Assembly (NCBI RefSeq): GCF_036689865.1
Contig: NZ_JBAHUQ010000028.1
Span: 1-64,000, forward strand
Reading direction: 5' to 3'
Length of the DNA: 64,000 nucleotides
Origin: Magnetococcus sp. PR-3
GTDB taxonomy: Bacteria > Pseudomonadota > Magnetococcia > Magnetococcales > Magnetococcaceae
The position numbers and the translations under genes are program-made. Shown here piece by piece: positions 1-9,563 of the stretch. Below the pieces are notes generated by a model. It ran no database searches and was not told where the DNA came from. It saw only the letters and a list, made by a program, of their open reading frames with translations. Numbering within the stretch: the first letter of the stretch is position 1; each line of letters begins with the position of its first letter.

Positions 1-490
1 TATTCACGGCTATGCTGCCCTATCGATATCTCGTTTGGTTCATGGCTTCTATCCACACGGGTTATAAACCGACCTTGAGTGCATCAACCCAGTACACGCA
101 GAGCATTGTATATCCATACCCCTCAGGCTCAGCCACACACTTTTTTTGATCTCTATCCCCCAGCCGCCCCTCTGGCGGCATCAATAGCACAACACCAAGT
201 GTTAGACCTTTTAGGGATATGAGGCCTTGAATCAACCAAACCGCCACATATCGGTCCATACAGACATCGAGCCCTAATGACCAGATCAGACTGCCTCGTA
301 TTCCATGGCTGTTTGTTGGGCCAAGACTTTATCTGTAACGGCCTGCTGATATCCTCGCACACGGGTGACCCTTACGAATCCGTAACCACGTATGTCACCT
401 AGGCACCTTAGGGATCATACGTTGCCCGCAGAGCCACCACAGCCATCGGCACAACCCCGCTCAAGGCACGCGTTATACCGAGCGTGTCAT
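1..490. other. Left-edge region without a supported gene
   Basis: No reading frame here has a recognisable product or a convincing ribosome binding site. Two short minus-strand frames (about 65 and 69 codons) overlap each other in different frames, and neither shows a known motif. I see no tRNA cloverleaf or repeat. The stretch may be the far side of an intergenic region or the end of an unidentified transcript. Confidence 0.4.
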
Positions 491-520
491 AAAAAAAGGG
501 GATCAGTTACCTGATCCCCT
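491..520 (-). terminator. Rho-independent terminator of the rhodanese gene
   Basis: A perfect 10-bp stem (497-506 with 511-520, loop TTAC) is followed on the minus strand by a run of seven T (complement of the A run at 491-497). It lies about 70 bp past the stop codon of the rhodanese gene. Confidence 0.85.
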
Positions 521-590
521 ATACATACACATCTTGCCCATAGCTGTGTCGCAGCAGCTATGGTGGATACATCTTATCGCCCTTACCCCA

Positions 591-1013
591 TTAACACTGC
601 ATCCACGGCAGCCCACGCCTGCGCCAACCATTGAGCTGACCACGCTGATGCGCATCATTCTTATCACCTTCAAACCCTTCGGTAATATGAGAGACTTTAT
701 GGTAACCGTTTTTGATCAAAAAGTTACCTGCATCAATAGAGCGGTGCCCACTACGGCAGATCAGCACAACATGTTGATCTCGCTCGGCTAGCTCTTCAAC
801 CTCTTCCAGAAAATCTGGATTGATGGAAAAATCCGGATAATCCTGCCAAGGCACGTTGTACACACCGATGGGATGGCCTACATAGTAGTGTTCCATCTCC
901 GTACGGATGTCGATAAACATGACCTTTTCATCCTGAACAACGTCATAGGCTTCTTGCGCTGTTAGGTGATGAAGATCGGGGTTAGATGCAGAATGGGGGG
1001 ATGAGGGCAGCAT
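591..1013 (-). CDS. Rhodanese-like sulfurtransferase domain protein
   Basis: A 140-residue single-domain rhodanese. The family transfers sulfane sulfur through a catalytic cysteine; the physiological acceptor here is unknown. The active-site loop CRSGHRS carries the expected Cys followed by a basic residue at the loop end, and the DIRTEMEHYYVGHPIGVYN segment matches the substrate-side part of the fold. There is no signal peptide or membrane segment, so it should be cytoplasmic. The start is supported by AGGAGG at 1019-1024, five bases before ATG. It is monocistronic, with its own terminator at 491-520. The C-terminal GFEGDKNDAH segment followed by GWRRRGLPW is common in stand-alone bacterial rhodaneses. 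Family assignment is firm; the specific role is not. Confidence 0.9.
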   Translation of the reverse strand: MLPSSPHSASNPDLHHLTAQEAYDVVQDEKVMFIDIRTEMEHYYVGHPIGVYNVPWQDYPDFSINPDFLEEVEELAERDQHVVLICRSGHRSIDAGNFLIKNGYHKVSHITEGFEGDKNDAHQRGQLNGWRRRGLPWMQC

Positions 1014-1024
1014 AGATGCCTCCT

Positions 1025-1629
1025 GAAGATAAAGGGTGTAACGCTTGGTCTGTAGACATAAGTATGCCTATCTGAATATTTAATACAAATTTATTTTGTG
1101 AATGTCGGATAATTTTTTAATTTTGTACACACATTTTAATGGGCATTTATTTTTTTATGCGAATTTATCAAAGGATACTTGGTTTTTTTAGACATCAAAA
1201 AAGTAAGCCTAAAAGAAAGGCGGGATCTCTAAGGTCAGAGAGAGCATATGCGCTATGGCACCTTCTGCCCTTAGGTAAAAAGCGGGCAGTGCCGTTCATG
1301 TCCATAGAGGGTCAACACCATGCCCCCTGCGATCACTCCAAATCGTTTTAGGGAGATTAAGCCCCCCTTATGAAAGGGCCATATCTTTGCATGCCCCCTC
1401 CACCTTTTAAAGTGCCGTGACCTCCATTTTCAACCATGGGGTCACCTAACCTAACCCAATCTGACAGGCATACCCACACAGCGAGCCAACGGATCCTAAC
1501 AGATGATGTTTCATCATAGGCAAGGGTCAGGATCCCTACCTGGTATCACTTGTCACGACACGCATCAGCCCATGCGTGATCATGCAGAAAAACAGCATAG
1601 GAATAGCCCGAGAAACAGACAGGAAAAAA
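1025..1629. other. Long intergenic region, no supported gene
   Basis: About 600 bp between the rhodanese start and the response-regulator terminator. The part next to the rhodanese (1060-1140) is AT-rich and probably holds its promoter. A 70-codon plus-strand frame at 1139-1351 is very basic, has no ribosome binding site and no recognisable domain, so I did not call it. Confidence 0.45.
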
Positions 1630-1668
1630 CAAAGGCCCGTTATACCGGCAGGGTATAACGGGCCTTTG
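1623..1668 (-). terminator. Rho-independent terminator of the response regulator
   Basis: A 17-bp perfect stem (1630-1646 with 1652-1668) with a five-base loop is followed on the minus strand by GTTTTTT. It lies 30 bp past the stop codon of the response-regulator gene and is the strongest hairpin in this part of the window. Confidence 0.88.
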
Positions 1669-1697
1669 GATCACATCATCCGACGACAAAAGCGAGG

Positions 1698-2072
1698 CTA
1701 AGCCATCTCTAACAAGTTTTGCACAGCGCCAAGCACTTCATTACGGGTGAAGGGTTTGGCCAATGTTGTAATGGCACCAAAATCTTCTGCGACACGTAGA
1801 TTAAAGTGGGCATCCAGACCACGTCCACCACCTGAGATGGCGATGATTCGTGCTGTAGGAGCAAAATCACGCAACTCCATGATCACCTCAACCCCATCTT
1901 TTTCGGGCATGAGCATATCCGTGATGATGATATCTGTTTGACGGTTCTGGTAGCTGCGCACCCCCTCTAAGCCATCCGAAGCTTCAAACACTTCATGACC
2001 ATCATCTTCCAGAATCTGCCGAAGCAATTCCCGAACTGCCATATCATCATCAATGATCAAAACCGTCGCCAC
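1698..2072 (-). CDS. Single-domain CheY-like response regulator
   Basis: A 124-residue stand-alone receiver domain. Acidic pocket residues Asp8-Asp10, the phospho-acceptor Asp52 (ITDMLMPEKDG), Ser80 at the switch Thr/Ser position and Lys106 in LAKPF are all present, so it should accept phosphate. It has no output domain and must act by protein contact, as CheY- or Spo0F-type regulators do. It lies 91 bp downstream of secF on the same strand and ends in a strong terminator, so it may be read with the sec operon or from its own promoter. No cognate kinase is adjacent; the hybrid kinase at 5421-8090 is the nearest candidate. The partner is unknown. Confidence 0.9.
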   Translation of the reverse strand: MATVLIIDDDMAVRELLRQILEDDGHEVFEASDGLEGVRSYQNRQTDIIITDMLMPEKDGVEVIMELRDFAPTARIIAISGGGRGLDAHFNLRVAEDFGAITTLAKPFTRNEVLGAVQNLLEMA

Positions 2073-2163
2073 AAATCATCCCCTCTGCTGGACCACCCCG
2101 AATCTTACAGCCCTATCATGTTGCCCTATTTTGTTCCTGCTGTCACCAAAACCTTGGATCGTG

Positions 2164-3105
2164 TCAGGCACCTTCTTTAGATGCTTCCGCCTCATCCGCA
2201 ATCTTTTTTCGCTTAGCGGGATCCAACCACAAGACCAAAGGACTGGCCACAAAGATTGAGGAGTAGGTACCAATGACCACACCAAACAACAAGGTCAAGG
2301 CAAAGTCATGGATCACAGCCCCCCCCAGGAAGAAGAGTGCCAGCAGCACCAAAATGGTGGTCAACGAGGTCACCAATGTCCGGGCCAGTGTACGGTTAAC
2401 CGCTTCATTGATAATGTTGGTCAGCGGTTGACGTTTCATACGCTTCATCTCTTCACGAATGCGGTCATACACCACAATGGTATCGTTTAGAGAGTAACCC
2501 ACAACGGTCAACAGCGCCGCGACAACCACCAGCGTAAACTCCTTCTGCAAAATAGAGAAAAAGCCCATGGTCAAGATAACATCGTGCACCAACGCCGCGA
2601 CGGCACCTAACGCAAAACGCAGTTCAAAACGGATAGAGATATAGATGAGGATAGCGATCATGGCATACAACATGGCCAACATCCCCTTTTCGGTCAGCTC
2701 TTCGCCAACCTGGGGACCCACAAACTCCACCCGGCGCATCTCAACACCATTGTCACCGGCTAATGGCTTAAGAGCCGCCATCACATCATTCACAATGGCC
2801 TGCTGAGCTTCATTGCTTTTGCCCTGTTTTTCAACCCGGATCAGTACCTCTTCAGGGGCACCAAACGACTGTACAACCGTATCGCCCAACTCAATCGGGG
2901 CAATGGCTTTACGCACAGGGGCAAGATCCATCGCTTTATCAAACCGCACTTGGATCAAGGTACCACCGGCAAAGTCGATACCAAAGTTCAAGCCCTGCGT
3001 CAGCAAAGAGCCCAGACTCAGCACAACCATCACAATCGAGGCGATCATGGCCAGCTTGCGCTTACCAATAAAGTTAAAGTGGGGCGCTTTTCCAAAAATT
3101 TGCAT
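2164..3105 (-). CDS. secF: Protein translocase subunit SecF
   Basis: Inner-membrane SecF, partner of SecD in the SecDF-YajC complex that uses the proton motive force to help pull exported proteins across the membrane. It is 313 residues, the usual length. TM1 is near residues 18-38, followed by the FGIDFAGG motif (41-48), a periplasmic domain ending in FVGPQVG (128-134), and five more membrane segments from about 140 to 290. The conserved GYSLNDTIVVYDRIRE stretch (about 203-218) lies at the helix that carries conserved polar residues. It sits 11 bp downstream of secD. Identification is secure. Confidence 0.97.
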   Translation of the reverse strand: MQIFGKAPHFNFIGKRKLAMIASIVMVVLSLGSLLTQGLNFGIDFAGGTLIQVRFDKAMDLAPVRKAIAPIELGDTVVQSFGAPEEVLIRVEKQGKSNEAQQAIVNDVMAALKPLAGDNGVEMRRVEFVGPQVGEELTEKGMLAMLYAMIAILIYISIRFELRFALGAVAALVHDVILTMGFFSILQKEFTLVVVAALLTVVGYSLNDTIVVYDRIREEMKRMKRQPLTNIINEAVNRTLARTLVTSLTTILVLLALFFLGGAVIHDFALTLLFGVVIGTYSSIFVASPLVLWLDPAKRKKIADEAEASKEGA

Positions 3106-3116
3106 GATTAGCCTCC

Positions 3117-4697
3117 CTAGATGCTCAGCTTCTTGATACGACGATTTTTCACAAACTCAGCCAAAACAACACGAGTCACAAAAATAGCCGTAAACATGGA
3201 GGCCAACAGACCGATGGAGAGCGTCACCGCAAACCCCCGAACCGGACCTGTACCAAATTGATAGAGGATGACCGCTGTGATCAAGGTTGTGATGTTTGCA
3301 TCCAAAATGGTTGAAAACGCCTTGCCATAGCCATGGTCAATCGCAGCCAGAGGGGATTTACCCAGGCGAAGCTCTTCACGAATCCGCTCAAAAATGAGCA
3401 CGTTGGCATCCACAGCCATACCCAGCAACAACACCGCACCCGCAATACCGGGCAGGGTTAAGGTTGCCTGCATAACCGCCAACAAGGTCATGAGAATACT
3501 AACGTTGAGCATAACCGCGAGGTTGGCCAGCAGACCAAAGCCTTTATAGTAAAGCACCATAAAGACAATAACCAAAACCCCACCAATGAGAATAGATTCC
3601 AGACCCTGGGCAACGGAGTCTGCACCCAAGGTAGGACCTACGGAACGCTCCTCTAAGATCACCAAGGGAGCCGGTAAGGCACCAGCGCGCAAGACGATGG
3701 CCAAGTCATGGGCCTCTTCACGTGTGAAGGAGCCTGAAATGGTTGCCCGTCCCCCGGCAATTTTATCCTGAATAACCGGCGCACTCTGCACCTTACCATC
3801 CAGTACAATCGCCAAACGCTCTTTAATATGTTCGCCGGTGATCTGAGAGAATTTACGCCCCCCGACCCCATCAAACTTAATCGAGACAATGGGCTCGTTG
3901 TATTCATTAAAGGTGGTTTGGGCATTTTGAATATGCTGGCCCGAAAGCACAGTACGTTTCAACACGACCAGAGGATACTCCTGCTTATCCCCTTCACGCC
4001 CCCCACGCTCTTCATACATCAACAAACTATCTGGGGGAACACGCCCTTCAAGCGCACGGCCCAGATCAGCTTTTTCATTGACCAGTTTAAAGTCCAAACG
4101 TGCGGTCCGACCGATCAGGCCCTTGGCACGCTCAGGATTTTCAACACCGGGCAACTGCACAATAATCCGCCGCTTGCCCTGCTTCTGGATACTGGGTTCA
4201 GAGACACCAAAGGCATCAATACGGTTACGGATGATCTCAATCGCCTGATCCACCGCATACTTACGGATCTCTTCCTTTTCCGCCTCACCTAAGGTTAAGC
4301 GAATTTGGGCTTCAGGCTGAAAATGCTCGACATCCGATTCACGCATCTCCTCTTTTAAGAGGGAGACCATACGCGGTGCATCTGATTTAGGGGTCAAACG
4401 CACAACCACTCGGTCTGCACCCACTTGTTCAATGCCCCGGTAGCGTTGACGCTCTTTACGCAACACATTACGGGCTGTATCCACCATATTGTTGGCAGCC
4501 TGTTTAACAGCCTCTTCTACCTTTACATCATAAAGTAGATAGAGGCCCCCTTGCAGGTCCAGCCCTTGATGAATCACCTTCTGGGACATCCAACTGGGGA
4601 TGTTCCCGCCCCCAAGAATGCTGGGCAGTGCATAGTAGATAGAGCCTAATGCTACCAGTAAGACTAGATACAGTTTCCAGCGCGGTTGCTGTCGCAT
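3117..4697 (-). CDS. secD: Protein translocase subunit SecD
   Basis: Inner-membrane SecD, 526 residues. TM1 is near residues 8-27 and the GLDLQGG motif spans 45-51. A long periplasmic region includes the arm domain, followed by a five-helix membrane block containing GMAVDANVLIFERIREE. That block is shared with SecF and the RND superfamily. It is transcribed with yajC upstream and secF 11 bp downstream, the classical order. A 12-bp hairpin lies in the yajC-secD gap. Confidence 0.97.
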   Translation of the reverse strand: MRQQPRWKLYLVLLVALGSIYYALPSILGGGNIPSWMSQKVIHQGLDLQGGLYLLYDVKVEEAVKQAANNMVDTARNVLRKERQRYRGIEQVGADRVVVRLTPKSDAPRMVSLLKEEMRESDVEHFQPEAQIRLTLGEAEKEEIRKYAVDQAIEIIRNRIDAFGVSEPSIQKQGKRRIIVQLPGVENPERAKGLIGRTARLDFKLVNEKADLGRALEGRVPPDSLLMYEERGGREGDKQEYPLVVLKRTVLSGQHIQNAQTTFNEYNEPIVSIKFDGVGGRKFSQITGEHIKERLAIVLDGKVQSAPVIQDKIAGGRATISGSFTREEAHDLAIVLRAGALPAPLVILEERSVGPTLGADSVAQGLESILIGGVLVIVFMVLYYKGFGLLANLAVMLNVSILMTLLAVMQATLTLPGIAGAVLLLGMAVDANVLIFERIREELRLGKSPLAAIDHGYGKAFSTILDANITTLITAVILYQFGTGPVRGFAVTLSIGLLASMFTAIFVTRVVLAEFVKNRRIKKLSI

Positions 4698-4721
4698 GAC
4701 ACCAATCCTTTAAATACTCTA

Positions 4722-4759
4722 AGAGCCCCTGGCCGCTTTGATGCGCTGCCAGGGGCTCT
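4722..4759 (-). other. Stem-loop in the yajC-secD gap
   Basis: A perfect 12-bp inverted repeat (4722-4733 with 4748-4759) with a 14-base loop, and no T-run on either side. It sits between two genes that should be co-transcribed, so it may be an RNA processing or stability element or a weak attenuator. The role is inferred from position only. Confidence 0.5.
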
Positions 4760-4794
4760 ATTTATCCGCGTAAGTCAAACAAAGAGGGCCAACA

Positions 4795-5196
4795 TCAAGC
4801 CTCTTTGTTCTCCTCTTCTTTCTCTTCTTTTTCTTCTGCTTCACCAGGCATCGTCTTATCTAGGACTTTAGCCACATTGCCACGCCCTAAACGCAGGCGA
4901 ACCGGCTTGCGATTTTTTCCATCAATATCGACTTCACCAACCTCAACGGTCAGCTCATCATTGGCTTCATCTACACGGTGGATCTTACCGATCAAACCAC
5001 CAGAGGTCATAATACGGTCACCACGGGTGAGATTAGTGACCATCTCTTTATGCTGTTTAACCTGCTTCTGTTGAGGACGAATCAACAAGAAGTAGAGCAT
5101 CACAAAAAGCAAGACCATAAAGATCAGGGACTCAAAACCACCACCTTGAGAAGGGGCGCCTTGGGCATAAGCAGGTGCAATTAGAAAATCCAACAT
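4795..5196 (-). CDS. yajC: Preprotein translocase accessory subunit YajC
   Basis: Small single-span inner-membrane protein of the SecDF-YajC complex. I chose ATG at 5194-5196 (133 residues) over an in-frame start 20 codons upstream, because GAGGAA lies five bases before it and the protein then begins MLDFLIAPAYAQG, typical of alphaproteobacterial-type YajC. The membrane helix is at about 22-40, followed by the hallmark IRPQQKQ and a small beta-rich cytoplasmic domain (TRGDRIMTSGGLIGKI). The C-terminus is an unusually Glu/Lys-rich tail. It is the first gene of the yajC-secD-secF unit. Confidence 0.95.
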   Translation of the reverse strand: MLDFLIAPAYAQGAPSQGGGFESLIFMVLLFVMLYFLLIRPQQKQVKQHKEMVTNLTRGDRIMTSGGLIGKIHRVDEANDELTVEVGEVDIDGKNRKPVRLRLGRGNVAKVLDKTMPGEAEEKEEKEEENKEA

Positions 5197-5420
5197 CGTT
5201 TCCTCACTGGACGAAAGGATGGAAGTGACAAAAGGAACAGAGGATCTTACCAGCATTCCCCCTTAAAACAAAAGGACAGCTTGCAGGTTTTTACCCTTTT
5301 CAACACGGTTTCTCACCTACTGCCCACATTAACCGCCAATTCACGACCGTTTTAGCCTAAATTTAAAGCCCCCCACGGACCCATAAGCAAACATTGGGCG
5401 CTTAAAGAGAAAACCACCCC

Positions 5421-8090
5421 CTACCCATGCCTGGGGGTTTCGGCCTGATAACGGGCTAGGATATCCAACAAACGTGTTTTTTTAAGGGGTTTGGTTACAT
5501 GATCATTGCATCCAGCCTCGACCGCTTTGTGGCGGTCATCACTGGAAGCATGGGCGGTTAACGCCACAATAGGTATCGCCAATTGATGTTTGCTCTGTTC
5601 CCACCGGCGGATCTCACGGGTAGCCTGCAGGCCATCCATCTGTGGCATCTGTACATCCATAAGAATCAGATCAAACTGTTCATGGGTTGCCAGCTCGACA
5701 GCCTGCAGCCCATTTTCAGCAAAACTCAATAGATGGGGGGTTTTGGCCAAATAGGCTGCCATTAAATTACGGTTATCCACCGCGTCATCCACAACCAAGA
5801 TCTTCAACCCCTGATCTTCCTGGTAGGCTGGAGCCTCAAGCGTTTCAACTTTACTCTGTCCAGCTGCCCCCCCTGTTTGCTGCTTTATCGTCCGAGCGGT
5901 CACTTTGGGTAAGCGGGCTGTAAAGAAGAAGTGACTTCCTACCCCTTCAACACTCTCGACCCACATCTGCCCGCCCATTTTTTCAACCAACTGACGACAG
6001 ATCGCTAAACCTAGTCCCGTACCACCAAACTGACGGGTGGTTGAAGCATCCACCTGAGCAAAGGGTTCAAAAATGCGTAGCAGCTTTTCAGCGGGGATCC
6101 CAATACCCGTATCTTGCACAGAAAAACGGTAAAAATCCTGACCCGCAGCTTCCACCGCCAGTATAATCTGGCCGGTCTCGGTAAACTTGGTTGAGTTGGA
6201 GAGCAAATTAAGCAAGATCTGCTTAAGGCGAAGCTCATCTCCCATCACATAAGCTGGCAGCTCCAAAGGGGGCTGAAAAAGCATCTCTACAGAATGATTG
6301 CGGGCAGACACGGCAATAATCGCATGGGTCTGCTCGAGCAAATCTTTTAAATTAAACGGTATCGGGTCTAGCCCCAACTGACCCGCTTCAATTTTTGAAA
6401 AATCCAACACATCATTAATAATCCCCAACAACCCCTCACCTGCCCGGTTCAGGGTCTGGATATAATCTTTTTTCACATCATCCAACTCCCCTTCTGCCAA
6501 CAGCTCACCAATACCAAGAATGGCATTTAATGGGGTCCGGATTTCATGGCTGACATTGGCCAAAAATTGGCTCTTAGCGCTATTGGCCGCTTCAGCTGAC
6601 CGGCGGGCCACAATGGCCGCTTTTTGCGCCTTCTTCATCTGCTCTTGGTGGCGCCCATGCGTAATAATATGGCTTAGCGCGTGTACGATGGTTTGCAAAA
6701 ACAGCTCATCTTGATGATCCGGCTTATAACCCGCAGCAACATAGAGGTTTAACACCCCAAGCAATTCGTCACCAGAAAGAATGGGAACACAATAGTGCCC
6801 ATGATCGTGCATACCCGCAAAGCTGATCTCATGGTTCTCATGCACATGCGCCTCAAAGACAGTCTCTCTTGACTGGGCAGCACGCCCACACAAGCAGGTG
6901 CCATATGGGATCTCTTTACACTCCAACAGAAGCGGTGCGGCCAGATCTTTTTGCACAACCATGGAGAGCTTCTTATTGGCTTCATCCGCCAAAAAAATGG
7001 AGCCCTTGGCCTCCAGTGAGAGCCATGGAAAGCTAATCAGTTTCTTGAGCACAAGCTCCAGCTTTTCTTGCATAGAACTCTCAGCATGTGCGGTTTTTAG
7101 CAGGGTGCTGATTGTCTGTTGCTCCTGTAAAGATTGCTGAAGCTTAGCTTCGGTCAAATGACGTCGTTCAACCTCTTGAGAGAGCTGTATATTGCTGTTC
7201 TGCAGACCATAAATATTCTCTTGTAGCTTACCCTGATACTCCTGCACCGCATCCGCCATTTGATTAACAGAGCGCCCCAGCCCACCAATTTCGTCATTAC
7301 GCAGATCTTTTACACGCTCCCCAGACCCTTCACGGCCCAGAAAATTAGTGACAATACTGTTAATCTGTAAAAGCCGCCGGTATATCAGTCCTTCAAATAG
7401 TGCATGAACCAAATACATTAATAACAAAGCAATAATGGCAAAAACAATCGGCAGAACGGTGCCTGATAAGTGCTGATAGGTCGCAATAAGCTGATTGGAA
7501 GGTAACGTGACCACGGTGGCACTGATGATGCTTCCAGGCTGCCAACCAAACCCAGAGTCTACCCCATAACGCTGTCGTACAGATTCCGGGGCATTGTCAG
7601 GATCACCATGACAGTGAAGACAACTACCGTTGATCTCAACAGGACGGGCCATAACATAGTACGTTTGGCCATCTTTTCCTTGGTGAGGCTCAAAAATTTC
7701 AATCAAGTTTGGATCTTTTTGAAAGCGCTCAATAAGCGTGGCTTCCATACCATTGGGGAGATTGTTTAAATTGAGCGGATTGAGAGAAGGCTGGCGGTAG
7801 CGATAGCCCAGACCAGAGTCATTAAAATGGCTAAAAATACGTGTTGTCAGGAAGGTGCTGGATGCCCCTTCCATGAGAAAGTCACTGGTTTGAGCTTCTA
7901 GTGCAGGGCGCAGCTCTTGACGAACATACGCACGGGAGGCGGTGGCAAACTCCAAAATAACACGGGCTTCTTTGCGCACCTGTTCGGTCATACGCTCAGT
8001 CAGAAAATGGTCTAAATAGCGCTCCATCCCAACCAGCACCAAACCAATGGCAGCCGTTACCCAGATTAAAAAACGCAGTTTTAGTGACAT
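5421..8090 (-). CDS. Heme-c-motif (Tll0287-like/DUF3365) GAF hybrid histidine kinase
   Basis: About 889 residues from ATG at 8088-8090; an in-frame TTG at 8115-8117 would add nine. In order: TM1 (about 3-20); a periplasmic Tll0287-like/DUF3365 region with a CxxCH motif (CLHCH near residues 157-161) that could bind c-type heme; TM2 (about 210-235); HAMP; coiled coil; GAF (about 330-475); HisKA with [11 protein letters not shown] (His near 515); HATPase_c; and a C-terminal receiver with phospho-acceptor [11 protein letters not shown]. This is a membrane redox, gas or small-ligand sensor that phosphorylates itself and relays to its own receiver. An Hpt protein is not adjacent. Heme attachment is inferred from the motif, and the ligand is unknown. 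It is the gene immediately upstream of yajC on the same strand, 224 bp away. Confidence 0.93.
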   Translation of the reverse strand: MSLKLRFLIWVTAAIGLVLVGMERYLDHFLTERMTEQVRKEARVILEFATASRAYVRQELRPALEAQTSDFLMEGASSTFLTTRIFSHFNDSGLGYRYRQPSLNPLNLNNLPNGMEATLIERFQKDPNLIEIFEPHQGKDGQTYYVMARPVEINGSCLHCHGDPDNAPESVRQRYGVDSGFGWQPGSIISATVVTLPSNQLIATYQHLSGTVLPIVFAIIALLLMYLVHALFEGLIYRRLLQINSIVTNFLGREGSGERVKDLRNDEIGGLGRSVNQMADAVQEYQGKLQENIYGLQNSNIQLSQEVERRHLTEAKLQQSLQEQQTISTLLKTAHAESSMQEKLELVLKKLISFPWLSLEAKGSIFLADEANKKLSMVVQKDLAAPLLLECKEIPYGTCLCGRAAQSRETVFEAHVHENHEISFAGMHDHGHYCVPILSGDELLGVLNLYVAAGYKPDHQDELFLQTIVHALSHIITHGRHQEQMKKAQKAAIVARRSAEAANSAKSQFLANVSHEIRTPLNAILGIGELLAEGELDDVKKDYIQTLNRAGEGLLGIINDVLDFSKIEAGQLGLDPIPFNLKDLLEQTHAIIAVSARNHSVEMLFQPPLELPAYVMGDELRLKQILLNLLSNSTKFTETGQIILAVEAAGQDFYRFSVQDTGIGIPAEKLLRIFEPFAQVDASTTRQFGGTGLGLAICRQLVEKMGGQMWVESVEGVGSHFFFTARLPKVTARTIKQQTGGAAGQSKVETLEAPAYQEDQGLKILVVDDAVDNRNLMAAYLAKTPHLLSFAENGLQAVELATHEQFDLILMDVQMPQMDGLQATREIRRWEQSKHQLAIPIVALTAHASSDDRHKAVEAGCNDHVTKPLKKTRLLDILARYQAETPRHG

Positions 8091-8117
8091 AAAAAACCCA
8101 CATGACCAATAGATCAA

Positions 8118-8652
8118 GTTGACCTTAACCCGTCAAAATGTCAGACCAGATCACTACTTTATCAAATCCTGATACCCTTTTTGGTTTTTTTCTCCCAATC
8201 TTGTCGCTTTCTAGCCATTTAAATAAGATGCAGCTTCTCTCGTGGATGAAACCTCAGCCCCCACCCTTCTATAAATCTTTTCATCTGACTGGGGTATCAT
8301 GCGCTATACGGTATCATTTAATGTCCAAGCCCATTTTTTCCCTTACAAAATAGCCGTGGGAAGCCCCCCTACCCACCTTTTTTTCTTGTCATATTCAGAC
8401 TTATTTTTCCCTCATACACACCTGTCATTAAAGAAATTTGCCCCATTGGCCGAAAAGATTGTGTAACCTTTAAAAAAACACCCTGTGCATGATACCGGGT
8501 ATTTTTATAGGATAACAGGAGGGTAGAATCAGAGCGTTGTTCTTAACTATTTGATTGAACATCAGTTTCTACCTGTTTTTTGGAATACGGTCTCATGGTG
8601 TTGAACACACCATTTACCGTCCAGGTACCTTTATAGGAATGGGAATAGACCC
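8118..8652. other. Divergent intergenic region between kinase and HDOD gene
   Basis: About 530 bp, AT-rich, between two divergently transcribed genes, so promoters for both are expected here. I found no frame with a recognisable product and no strong hairpin with a T-run. I could not assign a -35/-10 pair with confidence. Confidence 0.4.
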
Positions 8653-9522
8653 ATGGCCGATCTGCCTAATCAACTACTGCGACGCATGGATGGTCTTGCC
8701 GCCTTTCCAAAAAGCGTACGGCAGGTTCTGCAGCTGACATCCGATGCCAACATTGATCCTAAGGATCTGGTTAATGTCATTATTCATGACCCTATTTTGA
8801 CATTTCGCCTGCTCCAGACTGTCAATGCGCCTTTTTTTGGGTTGTCAGAGACGATCTCTTCTGTCAACCATGCGGTGGTTTATATTGGTTTTAATACCAT
8901 CAAGAATCTGGCGATTGACACCGCCAACCGAGGTATACTCCCACCCATGACCACGGGTGGTGTGGATACCCCGCTGTTCCATCGTCACGCCATAACCGTT
9001 GCCATGCTCAGTCGAGGCTTGGCGCGCCGCGCTGGTGTTGAAGAACCTGAAACGGCAAACTTCTATCTGGCCGGACTCTTGCATGATATCGGTAAGCTTG
9101 CGCTTTCAACAGCCTATCCAGAGCCCTACCGTATCATTTTGAAAATGGTAGCTCATGAGGGCATTTCCGTGATGGAAGCCGAGCAAGCACAGCTTCAGAC
9201 AGATCATGCAGAAGTAGGTGCCGCTCTCGCCCGTCACTGGCATTTGCCCGAAACACTGGCAGATAGTATTGAAGCACACCATAGCCCAGACAGTCTGGAA
9301 AAGGGGCAGGACAACCTCATGCGCGACTGCGTTTTTGTAGCCAACCAATTGGCCACAGTCATGCGTATGCGCGATGAGGGAAGTCCCGAGATCACCCCCA
9401 TGCCAGAGACGGTCAAAAAACGCTTAGGGGGGGATTACGACTCCCTGGCCAAAGAGATGCAGCAAGTCTGGCAAGATCGTGAAGAAGCATTACAGTATGT
9501 ACACGGAGCCACGACCCATTAA
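8653..9522 (+). CDS. HDOD domain protein
   Basis: A 289-residue cytoplasmic HDOD protein. Members of this family are regulatory relatives of HD-domain phosphohydrolases, often tied to c-di-GMP signalling, chemotaxis or stress. The HDOD region covers roughly 10-210, including the ALLTFRLL-type helix region and LLHDIGKLAL, where His144-Asp145 keep the HD doublet. EAHHSP near 240 resembles the distal HD-superfamily histidines. Catalysis is uncertain, since most HDOD proteins are not enzymes. The start ATG follows a GGAA/GGGAA stretch. It is followed 41 bp later on the same strand by an MBL-fold hydrolase, so the two may be co-transcribed. Confidence 0.88.
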   Translation: MADLPNQLLRRMDGLAAFPKSVRQVLQLTSDANIDPKDLVNVIIHDPILTFRLLQTVNAPFFGLSETISSVNHAVVYIGFNTIKNLAIDTANRGILPPMTTGGVDTPLFHRHAITVAMLSRGLARRAGVEEPETANFYLAGLLHDIGKLALSTAYPEPYRIILKMVAHEGISVMEAEQAQLQTDHAEVGAALARHWHLPETLADSIEAHHSPDSLEKGQDNLMRDCVFVANQLATVMRMRDEGSPEITPMPETVKKRLGGDYDSLAKEMQQVWQDREEALQYVHGATTH

Positions 9523-9563
9523 AGGGTCACAATCCGGCCATTTTTTTTAAAGCGGGAAAGCGC

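Noticed and set aside
1139-1351. 70-codon basic plus-strand frame
   Set aside because: No ribosome binding site, no domain, and an isolated position in an AT-rich intergenic stretch. It could only be revived by transcript or homology evidence.
3828-4292. 154-codon plus-strand frame inside secD
   Set aside because: Opposite strand of a conserved gene, with no recognisable motif.
5411-5440. GC-rich hairpin past the hybrid kinase stop
   Set aside because: Only five clean base pairs with a bulge. The following T-rich stretch is suggestive but too weak to call.
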